NCBI RefSeq assembly: GCF_003416895.1 | Contig: NZ_QVIO01000001.1 | Span: forward strand, 620,001-684,000 | DNA: 64,000 nucleotides | Origin: Duganella sp. BJB476 | Lineage (GTDB): Bacteria > Pseudomonadota > Gammaproteobacteria > Burkholderiales > Burkholderiaceae_D | Reading direction: 5' to 3' | Shown here: positions 1 to 12,683 of the stretch, one piece after another | How the letters are laid out: every line of letters starts with the position of its first letter | How positions within the stretch are numbered: position 1 is the first letter of the stretch | Translations under genes and position numbers: made by a program | Notes under the pieces: generated by a model | Databases searched by the model: none | Seen by the model: only the letters and a program-made list of their open reading frames with translations | Told to the model about the DNA's origin: nothing

Positions 1-2
1 TG

Positions 3-932
3 CTGCACCAGATCCTCGGCGACGACTACCGGCTGCTGCTGGCCAAGGACGGCGAACGGGCGCTGGCGCTGGCGCGTGACAAGCGGCCGGCGCTGATCCT
101 GCTCGATGTGGTGATGCCCGGCCTGGGCGGCTACGAAATCTGCGAACGGCTCAAGGCCGATCCGGCCACGGCCGCGATTCCGGTCGTCTTCGTCACCAGC
201 ATGGGCGACACCGACGACGAGCTGCGTGGCTTCCGCTGCGGCGCGGTCGACTACATCAGCAAGCCGGTCAGTCCGCCCATCGTGCAGGCGCGGGTGCGCA
301 CCCATCTGTCGCTGGTGCGGGCCGAGGAGCTGCTGACCAGCCGGCTGGAGTTCATGCAGCGGCTGGGCCGCGCCGCCGAATACAAGGACAACGAAACCGG
401 CACCCATGTGCTCCGCATGAGCCACTACGCGCGCCTGCTGGCGCTGGCGGCCGGGCTGGGCGAGGAAGTGGCCGACGAGCTGCTGCACGCGGCGCCGCTG
501 CACGACGTCGGCAAGATCGGCATTCCCGACCACATCCTGCTCAAGCCCGGCAAGCTCGATGCGGACGAATGGAAAATCATGCAGACCCACGCGGCGATCG
601 GCGCCGACATCATCGGCGAGCATCCGTCCGGCATGTTGCGGCTGGCGCACCGCGTGGCGCTGGAGCATCACGAGAAATACGACGGCAGCGGTTACCCGAA
701 CGGCCTGGTCGGCGAGCAGATCGACATCACCGCTCGCATCGTGGCGATCGCCGACGTGTTCGATGCGTTGACCTCGTCGCGGCCCTACAAGCAGGCCTGG
801 CCGCTGGAGCAGGTGATCGCCTACTTGCTGGAACAGCGCGGCAAGCATTTCGATCCGCACCTGGTCGAGCTGTTCATGGACCTGCTGCCGGAAGTGGACC
901 TGATACGGCGTCGCTGGCAGGACACACACTAG
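3..932 (+). CDS. REC-HD-GYP response regulator, 5'-truncated by window edge
   Basis: Cytoplasmic response regulator with a receiver domain and an HD-GYP output domain, a family that usually hydrolyses cyclic di-GMP. The frame is already open at base 3 inside the receiver: the phospho-acceptor region (LLDVVMPG) and the conserved lysine (YISKPVSPP) are present, but the first acidic pair lies upstream of the window. The HD-GYP domain looks catalytically complete, with HDVGKIGIPD, then LEHHEKYDGSGYP, then ADVFDALTS. The ATG at 108 is internal and is not the true start. It is followed on the same strand by a double-receiver kinase, so the two may form one phosphorelay. Activity on cyclic di-GMP is inferred from family membership. 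Confidence 0.93.
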   Translation: MHQILGDDYRLLLAKDGERALALARDKRPALILLDVVMPGLGGYEICERLKADPATAAIPVVFVTSMGDTDDELRGFRCGAVDYISKPVSPPIVQARVRTHLSLVRAEELLTSRLEFMQRLGRAAEYKDNETGTHVLRMSHYARLLALAAGLGEEVADELLHAAPLHDVGKIGIPDHILLKPGKLDADEWKIMQTHAAIGADIIGEHPSGMLRLAHRVALEHHEKYDGSGYPNGLVGEQIDITARIVAIADVFDALTSSRPYKQAWPLEQVIAYLLEQRGKHFDPHLVELFMDLLPEVDLIRRRWQDTH

Positions 933-981
933 CCATCTCCGCGCGCCGATGTGTCACGGCGGCAAAAATGCCTGATAATGG

Positions 982-1009
982 GGCAACCGCCTGCGGCGAG
1001 GCGGTTGCC
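982..1009 (+). other. Strong stem-loop just upstream of the REC-REC-kinase gene
   Basis: A perfect 10-bp stem (GGCAACCGCC at 982-991 with GGCGGTTGCC at 1000-1009) closes an 8-base loop. No T-tract follows, so it is not a classical terminator. It ends 4 bases before the purine-rich ribosome-binding site at 1014-1021, so it could affect translation of the next gene or mark the 3' end of the preceding transcript. Function is unproven. Confidence 0.45.
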
Positions 1010-1025
1010 GACAAGGGGAGGACGC

Positions 1026-2621
1026 ATGGCGCAAGTGCTGAAGGTACTGGTGGTCGATGATGTCGAAACGATGCGCAAGGTCACGGCGGGCCAGCTGGCC
1101 GCGCTGGGCTGCGGCGCGCCGGACCTGGCCGGCGACGGCGCCGAAGCCTGGCGCATGCTGGAACGCAATCGCTACGACCTGGTGATCTCCGACTGGAATA
1201 TGCCGGCCATGACCGGCATCGCCCTGTTGCAGCTAATGCGGTCCAGCCCGCGCCATGCGCACACGCCGTTCATCATGATCACCGCCGAGGCCGAGCGCAG
1301 CCGGATCGAGGCCGCCATCGCCAGCGGCGTCAGCGACCTGCTGGTCAAGCCCTACACGGCCGGCCGCCTGGCCACCAGCATCCAGCGCGCCATGGCGCAC
1401 CAGGTCGCGCCGCCGGCGCCGGAGCACGCCGTCACGCCGGTCACGGCCGCGCCCATCGCCGAGACGGTCGGCCAGCCGCAAGGCGCCGTCCACCTGCCGC
1501 CGACGGCGCCGCCGCCACCGACCATGTTGCTGGTTGACGACACCGCCGACAACCTGCACGTGCTGGCCAACGTCTTCAAGGGCCAGTACCGCATCAAGGC
1601 CGCGCACAACGGCGAGAAGGCGCTGGCGCTGTGCTGCTCCGACACGCCGCCCGACCTGGTGCTGCTGGACGTGATGATGCCGGGCATGGACGGCTTCGAA
1701 GTGGCGCGCCGCATGCGCGAGCATCCGAACTCCGAGAGCGTGCCCATCATCTTCGTCACCGCGCTGACCGACGACAGCTCCCGCCTGCAAGGCATGGAGC
1801 TGGGCGCGGTGGACTTCGTCACCAAGCCGATCGACCCGACCCAGCTCAAGCTGCGGGTCGACAACTTCATGCGCTACGTTGAACTGCGCCGCCAGTTGCA
1901 GGCCGACTACGACAACATGCTGGCGATGGCCCGCCTGCGCGACGACGTCGAGGCGATGACGCGCCACGACCTGAAGGGCCCGCTGGCCGGCGCCATCGGC
2001 ATCGTGCAGGCGCTGGCCGACGCCGGCGACCTCGACCGGCGCCAGGCCGAGCAGCTGCGACTGGCCGAGCAGGCCATGCTGCAAGTGATCGACATGGTCA
2101 ACCTGTCGACCGAACAGTACAAGATCGAGACCGGCAAATACGTGCTGCACGCGGCGCCGCTGGCGATCAGCGACATGCTGCGGCGGGTGGTCGAGACGGC
2201 GCGCGCCTTCTATGCCGGCAAGCAGCTGGTGATCGCGGTCGATACCGATTTCGACGTCGGCACCGATCCGCCATCCGGCCTGGGCGATGCCATGCTGACG
2301 TACTCGCTGCTCAACAACCTGATCAAGAACGCCTGCGAAGCCTCGCCCGAGCGCGGCCGGGTCAGCGCCACCTTGTACGCCGGCTCGCCGCTGCGCATCG
2401 AGATCGTCAACAAGGGCGTGATACCGCAGGAGATCAGGCCGCGGTTCTTCGACAAGTTCGTCACCGGCGGCAAGGCCGGCGGCACCGGCCTGGGCACGTA
2501 TTCGGCCCGGCTGCTGGCGCGTGCCCAGCATGGCGAGGTGGCGTTTGCCGTCAACGACGAGGCCCACACCACCACGCTGATCATCACGCTGCCGGCCGGT
2601 CCGTCGGCCACGGCGCCTTAG
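1026..2621 (+). CDS. Double-receiver histidine kinase (REC-REC-HK)
   Basis: Soluble hybrid sensor of 531 residues. Receiver 1 covers roughly residues 5-120 (D11-D12, SDWNMP). A proline/alanine linker leads to receiver 2 at about 160-280 (LLVDDTADN, LLDVMMPGMDG, VTKPID). A kinase core follows with the likely phospho-histidine H314 in TRHDLKGPL, an N-box (NNLIKNACEAS) and a glycine-rich GGTGLGTYSARL lid. The classical DxGxG box is replaced by a NKGVIP-type sequence. There is no transmembrane segment. The ATG at 1026 was chosen because an AGGGGAGG-like site precedes it; an upstream in-frame ATG-like start at 951 has none. It ends tail to tail, 14 bases from the large hybrid kinase on the other strand. 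The input signal is unknown. Confidence 0.9.
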   Translation: MAQVLKVLVVDDVETMRKVTAGQLAALGCGAPDLAGDGAEAWRMLERNRYDLVISDWNMPAMTGIALLQLMRSSPRHAHTPFIMITAEAERSRIEAAIASGVSDLLVKPYTAGRLATSIQRAMAHQVAPPAPEHAVTPVTAAPIAETVGQPQGAVHLPPTAPPPPTMLLVDDTADNLHVLANVFKGQYRIKAAHNGEKALALCCSDTPPDLVLLDVMMPGMDGFEVARRMREHPNSESVPIIFVTALTDDSSRLQGMELGAVDFVTKPIDPTQLKLRVDNFMRYVELRRQLQADYDNMLAMARLRDDVEAMTRHDLKGPLAGAIGIVQALADAGDLDRRQAEQLRLAEQAMLQVIDMVNLSTEQYKIETGKYVLHAAPLAISDMLRRVVETARAFYAGKQLVIAVDTDFDVGTDPPSGLGDAMLTYSLLNNLIKNACEASPERGRVSATLYAGSPLRIEIVNKGVIPQEIRPRFFDKFVTGGKAGGTGLGTYSARLLARAQHGEVAFAVNDEAHTTTLIITLPAGPSATAP

Positions 2622-2635
2622 TTGGCGGCCGCGCC

Positions 2636-6652
<4,017 letters not shown>

Positions 6653-6662
6653 CGGAGCCCGT

Positions 6663-7820
6663 TCACGCGGCCGGCGCGCTGTGCGCGACCGCGGCGGCTT
6701 TCTTGGCCATGTCCTGGTCGCTGTCGGCGAAGCGGGCGGCGATCTGCTGGAACACCGGCAGGCAGGCCTGGAAGGCGTCGCAGATGTCCGGATCGAAATG
6801 CGCGCCGCGGCCGTCGAGGATGATCTGCACCGCCTGCTCGTGCGGCATGCCTTCCTTGTAGACGCGGCGGCTGATCAGCGCGTCGTACACGTCGGCCACC
6901 GCCATCAGCCGCGCCGAGATCGGGATGGCGTCGCCGGCCAGGCCTTCCGGGTAGCCGCTGCCGTCCCACTTCTCCTGGTGGCCGTAGGCGATCTCCTTGG
7001 CCAGCCGCAGGAAATCGACGTCCATGCCCAGCTGCTGTTCGGCGTGGGCGATGGCGTCGCGGCCCAGCGTGGTGTGGGTCTTCATGATCTCGAATTCCTC
7101 CGGCGTGAAGCGGCCCGGCTTGAGCAGGATGCGGTCCGGAATGCCGATCTTGCCGATGTCGTGCAGCGGCGCCGACTTGAACAGCAGCTTGATGGTGTCG
7201 TCGTCGAGGAACTGGCGGAAGCGCGGATGCTCGCGCAAGTGTTCGGCCAGCACCCGCACGTAATGCTGGGTGCGGCGGATGTGGTTGCCGGTTTCGTTGT
7301 CGCGCGTTTCGGCCAGCGAGGCCATGGCGTGGATGGTGACGTCCTGGATCGCACTCAGCTCGCGCATGCGGCGCTGCACTTCCTGCTCCAGGTAGTCGTT
7401 CTTGTCGCGCAGGAAATCGGCCGCGTCCTTGACCTTGAGCTGGGTGCGCACCCGGGCCAGCACCACGGGCGGGCTGATCGGCTTGGTGATGTAGTCGGCC
7501 GCGCCCAGCTCCAGGCCGCGCGTCTCGTCGTCGGTGGACGCCATCGCGGTCAGGAAGATGATGGGGATGGCGCGCGTGCGCGGCTCGGCCTGCAAGGCTT
7601 GCGCCACCTGGTGGCCGTTCATGCCGGGCATCATGATGTCGAGCAGGATCAGGTCGGGCGGCGGGCTGTCGTTGGCGATCTTCAGTGCCTTTTCGCCATT
7701 GTTGGCGGCCTTGACGGTGTAGCTATCCTTCAGCAAGTTGGCCATCAGCAGCAGGTTGTCCGGGGTGTCGTCCACCACCAGGATGACGGGCTTGACGGGA
7801 TGGTCGGGGATGAGTTCCAT
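6663..7820 (-). CDS. REC-HD-GYP response regulator
   Basis: Response regulator of 385 residues with an N-terminal receiver (VILVVDDTPDN, LLDIMMPGMNG, ITKPISPP), a short helical linker and an HD-GYP domain (LHDIGKIGIPD, GHQEKWDGSGYP, ADVYDALIS). The family usually degrades cyclic di-GMP. In the second motif the usual HHE reads HQE, a variation also seen in otherwise typical members. An in-frame ATG at 7859 exists, but 7820 begins exactly where receiver homology starts and has a GGAG element upstream. It is the first gene of a two-gene operon with the hybrid kinase that follows 10 bases later. It resembles the truncated protein at the left edge, so the two are probably paralogues. Confidence 0.92.
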   Translation of the reverse strand: MELIPDHPVKPVILVVDDTPDNLLLMANLLKDSYTVKAANNGEKALKIANDSPPPDLILLDIMMPGMNGHQVAQALQAEPRTRAIPIIFLTAMASTDDETRGLELGAADYITKPISPPVVLARVRTQLKVKDAADFLRDKNDYLEQEVQRRMRELSAIQDVTIHAMASLAETRDNETGNHIRRTQHYVRVLAEHLREHPRFRQFLDDDTIKLLFKSAPLHDIGKIGIPDRILLKPGRFTPEEFEIMKTHTTLGRDAIAHAEQQLGMDVDFLRLAKEIAYGHQEKWDGSGYPEGLAGDAIPISARLMAVADVYDALISRRVYKEGMPHEQAVQIILDGRGAHFDPDICDAFQACLPVFQQIAARFADSDQDMAKKAAAVAHSAPAA

Positions 7821-8034
7821 GCTGAACGCTCCGGTAAGGTGGCGGGCTGCTGCATACACAGACTATAGCTGTCTCTCATGCAAGTGTAAACAGAGTGCAA
7901 TACCGGCGTGGCCTGGGCTTCGCCGCCGGCGACAAAGCCTGGACATTTGACGACAGCGCGCCTGCCACGATTGACGCGCCACGCCGTCGCCGCCACCATG
8001 GCCGATCGATCATGCAATCTAGTGAGGAGTGAAT

Positions 8035-9216
8035 ATGACCCAAGACGTAGTTGTGTTAAGCGCCGCCCGTTCCGCCATCGGCGCCTTCGGCGGCAGCCTG
8101 GCCGACCTGGAGCCGGCCGAGCTGGCCGCGCAGGTGATGCAGGCCGCCATCGCCCGCGCCGGCGTCGACGCCGCCGCCATCGGCAACGCCGTGGTCGGCA
8201 CCTGCATCCCGACCGACTCGCGCTACGCCTACGTGGCGCGGGTGGCGTCGGTGAACGCCGGCCTGTCCAAGGAGTCGGTGGCGATGCAGGTCAACCGCCT
8301 GTGCGCGTCCGGCCTGCAGGGCATCGTCACGGCCGCGCAGGGCATCCAGCTGGGCGACTTCGAATACGGCCTGGGCGGCGGCGTCGAGGTGATGTCGCGC
8401 GGCAGCTACATGATGCCGGCCTTGCGCAGCGGCGCCCGCATGGGCGACGCCAAGGCCATCGACATGATGGTGGCGGTGCTGACCGATCCGTTCGGCGTCG
8501 GCCACATGGGCATCACGGCCGAGAACCTGGCCGCGAAGTGGGGCATCACCCGCGAAGAGCAGGACGCGTTCGCGCTGGAGTCGCAGCGCCGCGCCGGCGT
8601 CGCCATTGCCGACGGCCGCTTCGTCAGCCAGATCGTGCCGATCGTGCGCAAGACCCGCAAGGGCGAGCTGGTGTTCGACACGGATGAGCATCCGAAGGCC
8701 GACACCACGCTGGAGGCGCTGGCTAAAATGCGCCCGGCCTTCAAGCCGGACGGCACCGTCACCGCCGGCAACGCGTCCGGCATCAACGACGGCGCCGCCT
8801 TCCTGGTGCTGGCCAACGCGCAGACGGCGGCGCGCGAAGGGCGGCGTCCGCTGGCGCGCCTGGTCAGCTACGCGCTGGCCGGCGTGCCGAACGAGATCAT
8901 GGGCGAGGGGCCGATCCCGGCCACCAAACTGGCGCTGGCCAAGGCCGGCCTGCGGCTGGACCAGATCGACGTGATCGAAGCGAACGAAGCGTTCGCGGCG
9001 CAGGCGATCGCGGTCAACCGCGCGCTGGAACTGGACCCGGCCAAGACCAATCCCAACGGCGGTGCCATCGCGCTGGGCCATCCGGTGGGCTGCTCCGGCG
9101 CTTTCATCGCCACCAAGGCCATCCACGAACTGCACCGTAGCGGCGGCCGTTATGCCTTGGTCACCATGTGCATCGGCGGCGGCCAGGGCATCGCCGTGAT
9201 CTTCGAACGCTGCTGA
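8035..9216 (+). CDS. Acetyl-CoA C-acyltransferase (thiolase)
   Basis: Thiolase of 393 residues that cleaves or condenses 3-ketoacyl-CoA with acetyl-CoA. The catalytic set is complete: C90 in NRLCASGLQG, H349 in ALGHPVGCSGA and C379 in MCIGGGQG, positions nearly identical to those of biosynthetic beta-ketothiolases. The ATG at 8035 has a GAGGAG site five bases upstream; the GTG at 8029 overlaps that site and is unlikely. It faces a divergent HD-GYP gene across a 214-base gap and is first in the catabolic block. By context it may catalyse the last carbon-carbon cleavage of the pathway, but a PHA or ketone-body role (BktB/PhaA-like) cannot be excluded from sequence alone. Confidence 0.93.
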   Translation: MTQDVVVLSAARSAIGAFGGSLADLEPAELAAQVMQAAIARAGVDAAAIGNAVVGTCIPTDSRYAYVARVASVNAGLSKESVAMQVNRLCASGLQGIVTAAQGIQLGDFEYGLGGGVEVMSRGSYMMPALRSGARMGDAKAIDMMVAVLTDPFGVGHMGITAENLAAKWGITREEQDAFALESQRRAGVAIADGRFVSQIVPIVRKTRKGELVFDTDEHPKADTTLEALAKMRPAFKPDGTVTAGNASGINDGAAFLVLANAQTAAREGRRPLARLVSYALAGVPNEIMGEGPIPATKLALAKAGLRLDQIDVIEANEAFAAQAIAVNRALELDPAKTNPNGGAIALGHPVGCSGAFIATKAIHELHRSGGRYALVTMCIGGGQGIAVIFERC

Positions 9217-9308
9217 AAACCACATGTCGTGAAATGCGAAGTGCCCGTCACGAAATGAATGCGCGACGGGCCGCAGCGAATCCTATGATGGGTCATCGTC
9301 GACGCTGA

Positions 9309-9327
9309 CCGGACACCATAAGTCCGG
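9309..9327. promoter_or_regulatory. Inverted repeat upstream of the DUF1302 operon
   Basis: Perfect dyad CCGGAC-N7-GTCCGG, 38 bases before the DUF1302 start codon. It may be an operator for a dimeric regulator or a leader hairpin. A second, looser hairpin (GCCCGTC 9243-9249 with GACGGGC 9265-9271) lies just after the thiolase stop and could be its 3' end; it has no T-tract. Confidence 0.4.
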
Positions 9328-9364
9328 CTGTGTACGACGACCCACACCATCAGGAGACAGCTCG

Positions 9365-11233
9365 ATGCATATCACCACCACTGGCGCGCCGTCCGGCGTG
9401 GCCACGGCCGTTTTGCGCCATGCCCCTACCGTCCAAGGTCCTCGACTGGTCCGCCATGCGCTGGCCGCCGCGTTGTGCGCGATCGGCTGCGCGCAAGCGG
9501 CCGAGATCGCCACCGGCAACCCGGACCTGGCGGTCCGCTTCGACAACACCATCAAGTACAACTACGGCCAGCGCATCAGCGCGCAGAACCAGTCGCTGTT
9601 GAAGTCGGCCAACTTCGACGACGGCGACCGCAACTTCAACCAGGGCACGGTCTCGAACCGGGTCGACCTGTTGAGCGAGTTGGATATCGTGTTCCAGCAG
9701 CGCATGGGGATGCGCATGTCGGCCGCGGCGTGGTACGACGCCGCCTACAACAGCCTGGACAACGCCAACGTCGCCACCTCCAACCACCAGCAGGATGGCA
9801 AGCCGGCGCTCGGCCTGTCCGACTACACCAGGCGCTACCACCGCGCTTCGGGCGAGGTGCTGGACGCCTTCGTGTTCGGCAATTTCGAGGTGGCCGACAT
9901 GCCGGTCAACGTCAAGCTGGGCCAGCACACGCTGTACTGGGGCGAGAGCCTGCTGACGCCTATCCACGGCGTCAGCTACGGCCAGTCGCCGATCGATCTG
10001 TTGAAGGGCTATTCGGTGCCGGGCAGCGAGGCCAAGGAACTGTTCCTGCCGCGCCAGGCCGTGTCGGCGCAATTCTCGCCGACGGCCGAACTGGGCTTCG
10101 CGGCGCAATACTTCTTCAACTGGAAGCCGGCGCGCCTGCCGGAATCGGGTTCCTTCCTGGGTTTCTTCGACTACGCCTTCCAGGGCGGCGAATCGTTCAT
10201 CCTCGGCCCGCTGGGCGCGCCGGCCGCGCGCCGCGCCGACAGCCGCGCGCCGCAGTCCGGCGACTTCGGCATCGCCACCCGCTGGAGCCCGGCATGGCTG
10301 GACGGCACCGCCGGCCTGTACCTGCGCCGCACCTCCGACTTGCTGCCGCAGGCCAACGTGCGCCTGGTCGGCTTGCCGACCGCGCTGTTCGGCGCCTCGG
10401 GCGCCGCGCTGTGCAAGGGCTTCATTCCGGGCGCGGCGGTGGCGGGCAACAACTGCCTGTTCTACCCGGGCCAGCTGACCGGCAACCAGTACCAGCTCGA
10501 ATACGGCAGCGGCATCGACGTGCTGGGCCTGTCGCTGTCAAAGAGCGTGGCCGGCGTGGCGATGGGCGCCGACCTGTCCTACCGCCGCAACATGCCGATC
10601 TACTCGACGCCGGCGCTGCTGATGCCGGTCGGGACCAACCCGGCCATCATCAATGCGCTGAACGCCAAGGTGGCGCCGCAGCTGGTGGTCACCGCCGCCG
10701 ACCTGCCGCAGCAGGGCGAAGTGAGCGGCGCGCGCGGCAACACCATCCACGGCGTGCTGAACTTCCTCGGCACCACCGCCAGGACGCCGATCGCCGACGC
10801 TTCCACCTGGGCGGTGGAAGGGGTCTGGAACCGCCTCGACAAGATCACCCAGGGCGCCCAGTTCTCGCGCAGCCGCGACAACTACAACGGCGTGGACAAG
10901 GTCACGCGCGACTTCTTCTCGCTGGCCGCGACCTACACCTCGACCTGGTTCCAGGTGTTCCCGGGCGTGGACGTGTCGATGCCGCTCAGCTATTCGGTCG
11001 GCCTGAAGGGCAATTCCGCCGTGCAGGCGGGCGGTAACAAGGGCGCCGGCAACTATGCGGTCGGCGTGTCGTTCGATGTGCGCCAGAAGTACCGCTTCGA
11101 CCTGAAGTACGTCGACTTCTTCGGTCCGCTGGTGACCGACCCGACCACGGGCGCCGTCACTTCCTACGGCGGCGTGACCTCGCTGCTCAAAGACCGTGGC
11201 TTCCTGGCCGCGACTTTCAAGACCACCTTCTGA
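9365..11233 (+). CDS. DUF1302 outer-membrane beta-barrel protein
   Basis: A 622-residue secreted protein of the DUF1302 family. A long N-region and hydrophobic stretch end in a signal-peptidase site near AQA|AEI at about residue 45. The mature part is rich in alternating aromatic strands and ends in a C-terminal TF-type residue (ATFKTTF), as expected for an outer-membrane barrel. DUF1302 proteins are regularly encoded with DUF1329 proteins and MMPL/RND pumps in clusters for hydrophobic substrates such as steroids, terpenoids and fatty acids, and that is the arrangement here: a DUF1329 gene starts 13 bases downstream. An AGGAG site sits eight bases before the ATG. It probably carries a lipophilic substrate or product across the outer membrane; the direction is not known. 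Confidence 0.88.
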   Translation: MHITTTGAPSGVATAVLRHAPTVQGPRLVRHALAAALCAIGCAQAAEIATGNPDLAVRFDNTIKYNYGQRISAQNQSLLKSANFDDGDRNFNQGTVSNRVDLLSELDIVFQQRMGMRMSAAAWYDAAYNSLDNANVATSNHQQDGKPALGLSDYTRRYHRASGEVLDAFVFGNFEVADMPVNVKLGQHTLYWGESLLTPIHGVSYGQSPIDLLKGYSVPGSEAKELFLPRQAVSAQFSPTAELGFAAQYFFNWKPARLPESGSFLGFFDYAFQGGESFILGPLGAPAARRADSRAPQSGDFGIATRWSPAWLDGTAGLYLRRTSDLLPQANVRLVGLPTALFGASGAALCKGFIPGAAVAGNNCLFYPGQLTGNQYQLEYGSGIDVLGLSLSKSVAGVAMGADLSYRRNMPIYSTPALLMPVGTNPAIINALNAKVAPQLVVTAADLPQQGEVSGARGNTIHGVLNFLGTTARTPIADASTWAVEGVWNRLDKITQGAQFSRSRDNYNGVDKVTRDFFSLAATYTSTWFQVFPGVDVSMPLSYSVGLKGNSAVQAGGNKGAGNYAVGVSFDVRQKYRFDLKYVDFFGPLVTDPTTGAVTSYGGVTSLLKDRGFLAATFKTTF

Positions 11234-11246
11234 CAGGGTAGACACC

Positions 11247-12602
11247 ATGAACTTCAAACACACCATCATGCTGGCGGCGCTGCTGGCGGCCAGCGGCGCG
11301 CAAGCCGCCGTTACGCCTGAAGAAGCGAAACAGCTGGGCGGCGCCCTGACTGCGGTCGGCGCTGAAAAGGCCGGCAACAAGGACGGCACCATCCCCGAAT
11401 ACACAGGCGGGCTGGCATCGCCGCCGGCGGCTTACGTCAAGGGCAGCGGCGTGCGTCCCGACCCGTTCGCGGGCGAGAAGCCGCGCCTGGTCATCACCGG
11501 CAAGAACCTGGCCGGCATGGAGGACAAGCTGACCGCCGGCACGCGCGAACTGTTGAAGCGCTATCCGGCCTTCCGCGTCGACGTCTACCCGACCCACCGC
11601 ACCGTGGCGCTGCCGAAGACGCAGCTGGACAACACCGCCAAAAACGCGCTCAACGCCAAGACCACCGACGGCGGCGTCGGCGTCGAGAACACGCTGTCCG
11701 GCGTGCCGTTCCCGATCCCGAAGACCGGCAACGAAGTGATGTGGAACCACCTGCTGCGCTACCAGGGCCACGCCTTCACCACCAAGTACGAATCGTGGAA
11801 CGTCGATTCGTCCGGCACGCCTAGCCTGGCCACCGCCGGCGAGATCTTCGAGGAGTTCCCGCTGGCCGATCCCAAGCAGACCGAGGTCGCCAGGCAGAAC
11901 GACGTCTTCTTCCGCACCAAGCTGACCTACCTGGCGCCGGCCCGCCGCGCCGGCGAAGGCCTGATGGCGTTCGACGCCGTCAACCCGGCGCTACAGCCGC
12001 GCAAGGTGTGGCAATACCTGCCGGGCCAGCGCCGCGTCAAGCTGGCGCCGGACGTCGCCTACGACACGCCCAACCCCGGCGCAGCCGGTGCCGCCACCTA
12101 CGACGACGCCTGGATCTTCAACGGCGCGCTGGATCGCTACGACTTCAAGCTGGTTGGCAAGAAAGAGATGATCGTCCCTTACGGCGAGTATGCGCTGTTC
12201 GGCGCCAAGGTGGTCACCGACGTGGTCAAGGCCAATCACCTGAACCCGGACTTCGTGCGCTGGGAACTGCACCGCGTGTGGGTGGTGGAGGCGACGCTGA
12301 AGCAGGGCAAGCGCCACATCTACAGCAAGCGCACCTTCTACATCGACGAGGACAGCTGGGTGGCGCTGGCCTCGGACCAGTACGATGCGCGCGGCCAGCT
12401 GTACCGCTCCTCGTTCGATCACCTGATCTATTCGTACGACGTGCAAGCCACCTACACCGGCAATCATGTGATCTACGACTTCGTCAGCGGCGCCTACAAC
12501 CTGACCGGCATGTCCGGCCCGTACGGCGGCCTGAAATACATCGACCCGCTGAAGCCGATCCAATGGTCGCCTGAAGCGCTGGCCGGCGCCGGCGTGCGCT
12601 AG
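11247..12602 (+). CDS. DUF1329 periplasmic/outer-membrane associated protein
   Basis: A 451-residue DUF1329 protein with a clear signal peptide (LLAASGAQA|AVTPEEA). The family is related in fold to LolA/LolB-type lipid carriers and is the standard partner of DUF1302 barrels and RND pumps. Typical family sequence is visible in the middle (GVPFPIPKTGNEVMWNH). The ATG at 11247 starts directly at the signal peptide, 13 bases after the DUF1302 stop, so the two genes form one unit. A likely role is to shuttle a hydrophobic compound through the periplasm between pump and barrel. This is inference from fold and neighbourhood; the substrate is unknown. A terminator-like hairpin follows. Confidence 0.87.
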   Translation: MNFKHTIMLAALLAASGAQAAVTPEEAKQLGGALTAVGAEKAGNKDGTIPEYTGGLASPPAAYVKGSGVRPDPFAGEKPRLVITGKNLAGMEDKLTAGTRELLKRYPAFRVDVYPTHRTVALPKTQLDNTAKNALNAKTTDGGVGVENTLSGVPFPIPKTGNEVMWNHLLRYQGHAFTTKYESWNVDSSGTPSLATAGEIFEEFPLADPKQTEVARQNDVFFRTKLTYLAPARRAGEGLMAFDAVNPALQPRKVWQYLPGQRRVKLAPDVAYDTPNPGAAGAATYDDAWIFNGALDRYDFKLVGKKEMIVPYGEYALFGAKVVTDVVKANHLNPDFVRWELHRVWVVEATLKQGKRHIYSKRTFYIDEDSWVALASDQYDARGQLYRSSFDHLIYSYDVQATYTGNHVIYDFVSGAYNLTGMSGPYGGLKYIDPLKPIQWSPEALAGAGVR

Positions 12603-12627
12603 ATCTTTTTATCCGTAGTTCCGTTTG

Positions 12628-12672
12628 CTGCCGGGGGTGCTTGGGCACCGGCTAGTCCCGGCAGATTTTTTT
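12628..12672 (+). terminator. Terminator-like hairpin inside the transport operon
   Basis: Stem CTGCCGGG (12628-12635) pairs with CCCGGCAG (12657-12664) and encloses a smaller hairpin GGTGC-TTGG-GCACC (12636-12649). The run ATTTTTTT at 12665-12672 follows at once. This is a good intrinsic terminator, yet it lies between DUF1329 and two further genes of the same cassette, so it may give partial read-through and lower the level of the downstream pump. Confidence 0.7.
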
Positions 12673-12683
12673 GCGAGTACGTC

